Below are positions 8,682 through 15,390 of a DNA stretch of 62,699 nucleotides, piece after piece. The translations under genes and the position numbers were made by a program. Numbering within the stretch: the first letter of the stretch is position 1; each line of letters begins with the position of its first letter. The stretch spans positions 1-62,699 of the forward strand of contig JAQUCE010000015.1 in assembly GCA_028686345.1 (NCBI GenBank), in the 5' to 3' direction. The notes under the pieces were generated by a model, which did not search any database, had not been told where the DNA came from, and saw only the letters and a program-made list of their open reading frames with translations. This DNA is from Kiritimatiellia bacterium. Its GTDB lineage: Bacteria > Verrucomicrobiota > Kiritimatiellia > RFP12 > UBA1067.

Positions 8682-9139
8682 TCACCGCGCGTACTCATGC
8701 GCGACCTCCATGGCGATGCTGGCCCACTCCCACAAGCGCTCGGGGTGGTTGCGGAGAGTCGAGATGTCCTTCATAATGAGCTCGACGTGGCAATCTCCGT
8801 TGCAGGCATCCATAAAATCGCTCAACTCGGCGCGGGCGCGCGGCGGCGACCAGCCATCCTCAGCAAAAACCGCGGGAAGCACCCCCGCATGCTGTGCGGG
8901 TGGACATAACCGGGGTCAAAGTCAGCACCGGGCAGCTGGCTCGTGTAACGACACCCGCCCGAGCCAATCCGCGTGGTATCACAGTCCAGTGCAAAGCGCG
9001 CCTTTTCCTGCTGTACTGGCAGCGCGGCGATCTCCGCCAGCTCAGATGCCAGAGCGCGCAGGAGATCTTTGTCGCTTTGATCTAGATTAGCCTCAACCGC
9101 CTGTGGCGGCGGCATATGGTGGCTTGGATCATGTAGCAT
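8682..9139 (-). pseudogene. Remnant of a uroporphyrinogen-decarboxylase-like (URO-D superfamily) gene
   Basis: Three pieces of a ~400-residue URO-D-like protein are recognisable in different frames. The N-terminus reads DLLRALASELAEIAALPVQQ then EKAR (start near 9139). A middle piece contains YTSQLPGADFDPGYV. The C-terminus reads VELIMKDISTLRNHPERLW then EWASIAMEVAHEYAR and stop at 8682. Intact PVC relatives have long stretches between these pieces that are absent here, and the last piece is frame-shifted against the first. The gene therefore looks dead, through at least two deletions and a frameshift. Family members of this type are linked to demethylation or corrinoid chemistry rather than haem; the precise former function is unknown. 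Confidence 0.7.
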
Positions 9140-9629
9140 TTTTTATTTACTTTTTTTATGGACTTTTTTTATCTCTCACAGAGGCACAGAGTTCTCGGAG
9201 TATATGCTTTTGCTCTCTGTGTCCTCCTTGTCAGGGCGTAGTTCCGCTTGCGGAACGAAGACTGATGCGACTCTGTGAGAGATAATTTAGCAAGTAAATC
9301 CTGTTAATCCTAATCAAACCGCATAGCTCAGGGCTGGCCGAAACAGATCAGGGTTGAGATTAGAATTAAGATTAGGATTGCTCCCCGGCAATGCGTTTGT
9401 CGTGCCCTTCATTTCGTCCACCGCATAGCGGCGGACATACTGAAAGCAGCACAGTATATCCGCCGCTATGCGGTGGATGAACGCGGAGCACAGTATATCC
9501 GCCGCTATGCGGTGGATGAACGCGGAGCACAGTATATCCGCCGCTATGCGGTGGATGCCCATTTTTCACCTCAAAAACAACATAGAGCGTTCATTCCACT
9601 CCAACAAAGTTTGCGACAAAGATTGCCGC
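9140..9629. other. Gene-free interval with repeats
   Basis: Holds a long inverted repeat (ATCTCTCACAGAG at about 9170 and CTCTGTGAGAGAT at about 9272), inverted TAATCC-type arrays (9305-9381), the REP-like pair and tandem array at 9417-9558, and two 12-bp ACAAAG units (9602-9627). Open frames through the array only translate the 39-bp repeat and are not believed. Confidence 0.75.
9417..9558. repeat. REPIN-like inverted pair followed by 39-bp tandem REP array
   Basis: The palindrome ATCCGCCGC-TAT-GCGGTGGAT appears once inverted (9417-9438) and then three times in direct orientation with a 39-bp period (copies starting 9452, 9491 and 9530). The inverted plus first direct copy (9417-9477, 61 bp) matches the arrangement at 55171-55231. 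There are no unique spacers, so this is not CRISPR. Confidence 0.85.
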
Positions 9630-10484
9630 CTATCGGTAATCGGAGTGGATAAATGCTTTTGGTGAAACACCATACTCTGCTTTGAAGCTGCGCGAGAAGT
9701 GATACGGATCCTGAAAGCCGACTGTCGCCGCCACATCTTTGATCAGTGTATGGCCGTTATTCAATAAATCAGCCGCATGACGCATTTTGAGGCGCACCAA
9801 CATTTCATAGGGTGACTCCTTGCTGTAGCGCTTGAAGAGACGACAGGCATAGGAGGCATCCACATGACAGTAGCTTGCAATATCGGACAACTTACTGAAC
9901 GAGAGGAACTCTTGCTCTATAGCGGCCCGGATCTGTTGAAAACTCTGATGCGCAGGTGACTCAGCATCTTTCATAAGTAGGGCGGCATCCGCTGTCTGAA
10001 GAATGAGTAACTCCAGCAGACAGGCGCAAATCTTATGAATCTGCGGACTCTTGTCGCGCCCATTCCGATGCAGAGTCTCAAATAAATGCCCCACATGATT
10101 AGAAAAATAATACGGCTTGTGCTGCGCGAGCGGATGCGTTTCAAGCAGCTGAGTAAAACGCGGGCCGACAAAATCGACAAAATATTTGACCAGCAGCTTC
10201 TTTGGATCCGTGGTAATCGCATGACGCGTGGTTGGACTATATCCAAACATTGCGCCAGCATGCAGCGGATATTTTTTTTCGTTGATTGCTAATTCACCCT
10301 CACCCTTGACCACATATTCAAGCGAGTGATATTTAAAGCTACTCCGGATAATATGATAATCCGGCGCGCAATTTTCCAGACCGCCACACACCACAACGCC
10401 GCGCGCCCCTGCGGGCGGCGTGAGATTTAAAAAAAAGTATTCGCCCGAAATTACATGCTTCGAGATAAACGATGTGTTTTGCAT
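9630..10484 (-). CDS. AraC-family transcriptional regulator
   Basis: 284 residues. The N-terminal half is cupin-like (LEYVVKGEGELAINEKKYPL, about 55-75), the usual sugar-binding dimerisation part of AraC proteins. The C-terminal ~100 residues hold the two helix-turn-helix motifs: LSDIASYCHVDASYACRLFK and later IKDVAATVGFQDPYHFSRSF, followed by GVSPKAFI. It is divergent from the aldo/keto reductase and alcohol dehydrogenase genes, with only about 60 bp between the starts. It therefore probably controls that pair, and perhaps itself, in response to a sugar or sugar acid. The ligand cannot be read from the sequence. Confidence 0.92.
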   Translation of the reverse strand: MQNTSFISKHVISGEYFFLNLTPPAGARGVVVCGGLENCAPDYHIIRSSFKYHSLEYVVKGEGELAINEKKYPLHAGAMFGYSPTTRHAITTDPKKLLVKYFVDFVGPRFTQLLETHPLAQHKPYYFSNHVGHLFETLHRNGRDKSPQIHKICACLLELLILQTADAALLMKDAESPAHQSFQQIRAAIEQEFLSFSKLSDIASYCHVDASYACRLFKRYSKESPYEMLVRLKMRHAADLLNNGHTLIKDVAATVGFQDPYHFSRSFKAEYGVSPKAFIHSDYR

Positions 10485-10545
10485 AAGTCAACATTATCCA
10501 TTAAATGGCCAATAAAGTCCATGTTAATTTCCTGATACTTCACTT
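10485..10545. promoter_or_regulatory. Divergent promoter region between the AraC regulator and the AKR/ADH operon
   Basis: This short AT-rich interval separates two divergent starts and must carry both promoters and probably AraC sites. I see no perfect operator repeat. Confidence 0.45.
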
Positions 10546-11583
10546 ATGATTGTTACACAAATGAAAATATCTTTAAAACTAAAAAATGTTGGCTACGCTG
10601 TTCCTCGGCGTACGCTCTCCAACGGCGCGAGGATACCCGTTGTTGGAATGGGAACTTTCGGTTCCGATAAATATAGCCCTGAGACGGTTGCCGCCGCCGT
10701 GGTTGAAGCAGCCAAGCTTGGCTATCGCCATTTTGACTGCGCCTCGGTCTATGGCAACGAGCCGCAGGTCGGTGCGTCGCTGCAGCAAGTTATGGCTGCG
10801 GGGGTGAGACGTGAGGATCTTTGGATCACCTCGAAGGTCTGGAACGATATGCACGGCGAGGGCGAGGTGATCGCCTCATGTAAGCAGTCGCTTCAGGATC
10901 TGGGTCTCGATTACCTCGATCTTTATCTGGTGCACTGGCCCTTCCCGAATTTTCACCCCAAGGGATGCTCAGTTGATTTTCATAATCCGAACGCGAAACC
11001 CTACATCCATGATGCGTACATGCGAACCTGGGCGCAGATGGAGGAGCTGCACCGCATGGGTCTGGTGCGCACCATCGGCACATCGAATATGACCATCCCT
11101 AAAATGCGGCTGCTGCTGCGCGACTGCAGCGTGAAACCGGCTGTGAACGAGATGGAGATCCATCCGCATTTCCAGCAGGCTGAACTTTACGACTACATGG
11201 TTGATAACGCTATCCAGCCGATCGGATTCTGCCCGATCGGTTCGCCGTCGCGTCCGGCGCGTGACCGCACGCCGCAGGACACATCCGAGATGGAGGAGCC
11301 TGTGATACTCAAGATCGCCGCGCGGCTGGGTGTCCACCCGGCTGTGGTCTGCATCATGTGGGCCGTCAAGCGCGGCGGGGTGACGATCCCCTTCGCGGTC
11401 AAGCCCGACCAGCTTGCAAGCAACCTCAAGGCCGCCGTGGAAATTCCCCTCACGCCGGAGGATATGCGCGCGATTGCGGGGATCGACAAGGGTTGCCGCC
11501 TGGTCAAAGGGCAGGTCTTCGTGTGGCGCGAAGAGCTTTCGTGGGAAGCCCTGTGGGATCTGGATGGCGTGATTCGGCAGTGA
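10546..11583 (+). CDS. Aldo/keto reductase
   Basis: 345 residues, a standard-length AKR with all four catalytic residues: Asp64 and Tyr69 (FDCASVYGNE), Lys97 (WITSKVW) and His130 (LYLVHWPF). GTSNMTIPKM and later IPFAVKPDQLASNL are typical of the barrel and cofactor pocket. It should reduce an aldehyde or keto-sugar with NAD(P)H in the cytoplasm. The start may be the ATG at 10546 or the one at 10561; neither has a strong ribosome site. It lies 40 bp upstream of an alcohol dehydrogenase gene and is divergent from an AraC regulator, which suggests a small sugar/polyol module. The substrate is unknown. Confidence 0.92.
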   Translation: MIVTQMKISLKLKNVGYAVPRRTLSNGARIPVVGMGTFGSDKYSPETVAAAVVEAAKLGYRHFDCASVYGNEPQVGASLQQVMAAGVRREDLWITSKVWNDMHGEGEVIASCKQSLQDLGLDYLDLYLVHWPFPNFHPKGCSVDFHNPNAKPYIHDAYMRTWAQMEELHRMGLVRTIGTSNMTIPKMRLLLRDCSVKPAVNEMEIHPHFQQAELYDYMVDNAIQPIGFCPIGSPSRPARDRTPQDTSEMEEPVILKIAARLGVHPAVVCIMWAVKRGGVTIPFAVKPDQLASNLKAAVEIPLTPEDMRAIAGIDKGCRLVKGQVFVWREELSWEALWDLDGVIRQ

Positions 11584-11623
11584 ATGTCGTGAGTTGCGAA
11601 TTAAAGTTTAAAGGAAGAAAAAG

Positions 11624-12703
11624 ATGAGCGAAATTCCAAAGACAATGACAGGCGCGTATCTGCCGGGCAACAGCACAGTGGAGTTGAAGCAGTATGGGAT
11701 ACCCGAGCCCGGCCATGGCGAGGTCTTGCTGAAAACCAAGGTGTGTACAATTTGCGGCTCGGACATCCGCTGTATCTACCACGAGCATCTGGGCAAAGGG
11801 CCCGAGGGCTATCAGAAAGGCTTGGTTGCAGGCCATGAAACGGCCGGACGGATCATCAAGTGCGGGCCGGGCATGCGCCGCTTTAAAGAGGGCGACCGCG
11901 TGGTCGTGTACCACATCTCAGGCTGCGGCCTCTGCAACGACTGCCGCCGCGGCTACATGATCTCCTGCACCAGCGAGCAGTATCGCAAGGCCTACGGTTG
12001 GCAGCGCAACGGCGGTATGGCACCCTACATCTTAGCTGAAGAGAAAGATCTGGTGCTGCTGCCGGACGCGCTGACCTACGCCGATGGAGCCCAGGTTGCG
12101 TGCGGCTTCGGCACTGTCTATGAGGGGCTGGAGAAGATCGGCATCTGCGGCAACGACGCGGTACTCGTGACCGGACTCGGCCCTGTGGGGCTGGCGGCGC
12201 TGCAACTCTGCAAAGCCATGGGCGCGTCCCTGACCATCGGCACCGATGTGAGCGAGGCGCGCATGCGAATCGCCAAGCAGCTGGGGCTGGCAGACCACGT
12301 GATCCCCGCCGGAGCAGACGCAGTGGCGCAGGTACGGGCGCTGACCGGCGGAATGGGCGTTGAACGCGCAGTTGAGTGCTCCGCGAACGACAAGGGCCGG
12401 CTGACGGCGATCCAGGCCACGCGCAAGTGGGGCAAGATCGTCTTGATCGGTGAGGGCGGCACCGTCGCCTTCAACCCGAGCCCGGACATCATCCACGACC
12501 AGAAGACGATCTACGGCTCGTGGGTCACCAACCTCTGGCGTATGGAGGAGCTGGTGGAGAGGCTTGTGCGCTGGGGCATCCATCCGGATAAACTAATCAC
12601 GCACCGCTTCCCGCTTGAAAAAGCCGCTGAAGCTTACGCAACCATGGCCGACGGCAACTGCGGCAAGGTCGCGGTTTGTTACGACGAAGAACTGAAAGGG
12701 TAA
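11624..12703 (+). CDS. Zinc-dependent medium-chain alcohol/polyol dehydrogenase
   Basis: 359 residues. Catalytic zinc ligands are Cys44 (CTICGSD), His71 and Glu72 (AGHETAG). The structural zinc lobe has Cys101, Cys104, Cys107 and Cys115. The Rossmann motif is GLGPVGLAAL. The layout is that of sorbitol, threonine and similar dehydrogenases. A clear AAAGGAAG ribosome site precedes the ATG. It is co-oriented with the aldo/keto reductase 40 bp upstream, and together they could interconvert a sugar, polyol and keto-sugar. The specific substrate cannot be inferred from what I see. Confidence 0.92.
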   Translation: MSEIPKTMTGAYLPGNSTVELKQYGIPEPGHGEVLLKTKVCTICGSDIRCIYHEHLGKGPEGYQKGLVAGHETAGRIIKCGPGMRRFKEGDRVVVYHISGCGLCNDCRRGYMISCTSEQYRKAYGWQRNGGMAPYILAEEKDLVLLPDALTYADGAQVACGFGTVYEGLEKIGICGNDAVLVTGLGPVGLAALQLCKAMGASLTIGTDVSEARMRIAKQLGLADHVIPAGADAVAQVRALTGGMGVERAVECSANDKGRLTAIQATRKWGKIVLIGEGGTVAFNPSPDIIHDQKTIYGSWVTNLWRMEELVERLVRWGIHPDKLITHRFPLEKAAEAYATMADGNCGKVAVCYDEELKG

Positions 12704-12781
12704 AGTTATGTCAAGAAAAAACACGCCGTTGCACCTTCTACCCTTCTACTGGGTGTAACCGCCACACTGGGCTGCTCAATA

Positions 12782-15127
12782 GTGACAACTCAGAGCTCTG
12801 CCGCAACATGGACAGGGACTACCGGATCGTTCACCAACAAACTAAACTGGGAGAGCGCCACTCTGCCGAAGGCGGGAGACTCTGTTGTGATTACCAATGG
12901 CGGCACAGCGCAATTTGACGGCGGCACAGTGGCCGGGCTGGCGGTTGTCGGCATCGGCACGGGCTCAGCTGAGGCGCTCGGCACACTGGAGATGGGCGCC
13001 GGCGAACTCTCTATGTCCAGGCTGCTGGTGGGCAGTGACGGCGGCACAGGCGTTGTCACCCAAACAGGCGGCAAAATAAGCCAAACGGGCGAGATTATAG
13101 ATTGGCGCATCAGTGACACCGCCGGAAGCATCGGAAACTACTATCTGCAAGACGGCGACCTCGACACCGGCGGTGCGAACTTCCAGATCGGAGCATACGG
13201 AGCTGGCAATTTGCTGCAAACCGGAGGTACCGTCTCATGCGGCCAATGGCCGGTGGTGGGCCGTTACAAGGGCGGTGTCGGTCATTACACCCTTTCGGGC
13301 GGCAAATTCAACCAGACCACCTCACCCAGAAAATTGATTATTGGGGAAGCTGGAACAGGCACCTTGACAATCAACGGATCAGGGGTGGCGCAACTCGTCG
13401 GCGGCCTGCAGCTCAGCGGCGGCTCTGCTGATACAGGCATCGGTACAGTCAACCTCGAGACCGGCGGCACGATGATCACGCCGACCATCGTGCGGGGCCC
13501 AGGCTACAGTGGCACCTTCAACTTCGACGGCGGCACGCTGCTGGCACCCGGTAGTGGCGCGACCTATCCGGTTTTTATGCAGGGGCTGACAACTGCCAAC
13601 GTGCTGGCAGGCGGTGCCATCATCGACTCGGGCAACAATGTGATCACCGTGGAGCAAAATCTCAAGAGCGGCGCGGCACCTGACGGTGGGCTGACCAAGC
13701 TGGGCAGCGGCTCTTTAATACTCGCCGATGAGAATTCATACACCGGCACAACCAAAATAGAGGCTGGAACAGTTAAGGTTAAGCAACCCGAGCTAGAGCT
13801 GGCGCACCGCTGGAGCTTCAACAACAGCCTTGAAGACTCGGTCGGCTCCTCACACGCGACCGCGCACGACAGCGTGGCAGCTGGCAGCAATCAGTACACA
13901 TTAGCTGGCGGCAGTAGCGTCACTTCATACATCGCGCTTGGTACCAACATCCTGCCGAAGACCAACGCGCCGGTAACCATCGAACTGTGGGCCACGCAGC
14001 ATAATGTACAAAATTGGAGCCGGATCTTTGATTTCGGTTCAAGCACAGCAAACTACATCATAATGTCATGGACGCAAGGCACAGACCTAAATAAAGACCG
14101 TGTAGTATGCCTTCCCAACGGTGGCAGCGCGGACGAAACCATGCAGCCATATACCCTCAATCAGGAGTTTCATATCTCCATGGTCATCACTCCCGGGGCC
14201 GACGCTGGCGGTAGAACTCTGCTGCAGTGGTACAAGATGAATGACGCGGGCGTGACGCTCCGCTCCGGTTCAATGAGTGTTGATTTCACGCTGGCGGATT
14301 TAGTTCAAAATAACATGTGGCTGGGCCATTCCCAGTGGCCTAATGACTACGATGCCAACGCCAGCTACAATGAGGTGCGCATCTGGAATATAGCGCTCAC
14401 AAAAAGTCAGCTGGAGGCCAACGCGAAATTGGGCGCCGATTTTCTGCCAAAGCAGCCGCAGGCGGTACTGCCATCATCGTTTGTCACAGTCGAGGCCGTG
14501 CAAGACAATGAGGTTCGTGCCCCTACGTATGCGGATGAGGTGCAACAGAACGGCGGCACAGCAGCAAAACATTGGGTCAGGAACGACTACTACACAAACC
14601 CACGGCGAAAAATGTACGCCAAGTTCGATCTTTCAAAGAGTCAGTCCGCAGATCTGGATGCCCCGGCAACTCTAACACTATGCTATACTGGATATTACAG
14701 TTACAACGGTGGAACCGGATGTTGGATTATGCCGTACGCTCTGAAAAGCGGATTTGTGCCAGCTGGGAGTGTTCTCGGCATTGACTGGCAGGAGAGTGAT
14801 ATTACCTGGAATAACGCCCCAGCCAATCAAACAGAGGGACTCCGATTTACAAGTGATGCGGAAAACCTCCTAGTAGGCGAAGAAACCCATTGGTGGATAT
14901 TATATTCAACCAAATCCGGCACACGATTCAAAGTTGACCTACCGCGGTTGGGCGATTATGTGCAGAGCGATAACACCGTAACCGTTATGTTCACCGCTGG
15001 CTTCAACACTCTGAGTGGCAAACAAGCTCGGTCAATATACTTTGCTGCCAAGGAGCACCCTGACCTGCCCGGGCCACAGCTGACCTACAAGATTAAGTAC
15101 CGCGGCACAGTCATAATGATCAAATAG
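12782..15127 (+). CDS. Surface protein with autotransporter-type strand repeat, LamG and DNRLRE-like domains (signal peptide frameshifted)
   Basis: 781 residues from the GTG at 12782. Residues 1-330 are Gly-rich beta-strand repeats ending in a classic autotransporter-associated repeat (GGLTKLGSGSLILA, then YTGTTKIEAGTVKV). Residues ~340-560 are a LamG/concanavalin-like domain (LAHRWSFNNSLEDSVG). The C-terminus (~565-781) resembles the DNRLRE/CBM96-type domain. The GTG has no ribosome site. Upstream in this frame lies an unmistakable signal peptide (AVAPSTLLLGVTATLGCSIV), while the ATG with a ribosome site at 12708 is in another frame that stops at 12758. Adding one A to the A6 run at 12716-12721 joins them. 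The gene is therefore frameshifted, erroneously sequenced or slippery. It is probably a cell-surface carbohydrate-binding protein. Confidence 0.75.
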   Translation: MTTQSSAATWTGTTGSFTNKLNWESATLPKAGDSVVITNGGTAQFDGGTVAGLAVVGIGTGSAEALGTLEMGAGELSMSRLLVGSDGGTGVVTQTGGKISQTGEIIDWRISDTAGSIGNYYLQDGDLDTGGANFQIGAYGAGNLLQTGGTVSCGQWPVVGRYKGGVGHYTLSGGKFNQTTSPRKLIIGEAGTGTLTINGSGVAQLVGGLQLSGGSADTGIGTVNLETGGTMITPTIVRGPGYSGTFNFDGGTLLAPGSGATYPVFMQGLTTANVLAGGAIIDSGNNVITVEQNLKSGAAPDGGLTKLGSGSLILADENSYTGTTKIEAGTVKVKQPELELAHRWSFNNSLEDSVGSSHATAHDSVAAGSNQYTLAGGSSVTSYIALGTNILPKTNAPVTIELWATQHNVQNWSRIFDFGSSTANYIIMSWTQGTDLNKDRVVCLPNGGSADETMQPYTLNQEFHISMVITPGADAGGRTLLQWYKMNDAGVTLRSGSMSVDFTLADLVQNNMWLGHSQWPNDYDANASYNEVRIWNIALTKSQLEANAKLGADFLPKQPQAVLPSSFVTVEAVQDNEVRAPTYADEVQQNGGTAAKHWVRNDYYTNPRRKMYAKFDLSKSQSADLDAPATLTLCYTGYYSYNGGTGCWIMPYALKSGFVPAGSVLGIDWQESDITWNNAPANQTEGLRFTSDAENLLVGEETHWWILYSTKSGTRFKVDLPRLGDYVQSDNTVTVMFTAGFNTLSGKQARSIYFAAKEHPDLPGPQLTYKIKYRGTVIMIK

Positions 15128-15390
15128 CATCGCCCTTGACCATTACCGCGCCGCACGAACGACAGTGCGGCGCAAGCGTAACTTTGTTGTAAACTTTGCC
15201 GCAAACTTTGTCGGAGTGGATGACCGCGAAGCCCAGCATGCCCGCTATGCGGTGGATGAATGCGAAGCCCAGTATATCCGCCGCTATGCGGTGGATGAAT
15301 GCGAAGCCCAGTATATCCGCCGCTATGCGGTGGATCGTTGCGAAGCAAGCCGCAACAAGTCCTGCCCGTGTATTTTTTAAAAAGGACAAT
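15128..15390. repeat. 12-bp minisatellite plus 39-bp REP tandem array in the leader of the HzsA-like gene
   Basis: ACAAAGTT-type units at 15178-15213 are followed by three copies of the REP-like unit with TATGCGGTGGAT (15214-15349, 39-bp period; first copy degenerate). The array ends about 40 bp before the next gene and extends an open frame upstream of its true start. Confidence 0.8.

Noticed and set aside
9452..9558. CRISPR array
   Set aside because: Repeats are directly adjacent with a 39-bp period and no unique spacers, and no cas gene is near. It is a REP tandem array.
15196..15390. Extended N-terminus of the HzsA-like protein
   Set aside because: These codons only translate REP repeats. 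The ATG at 15391 has a ribosome site and starts a signal peptide.
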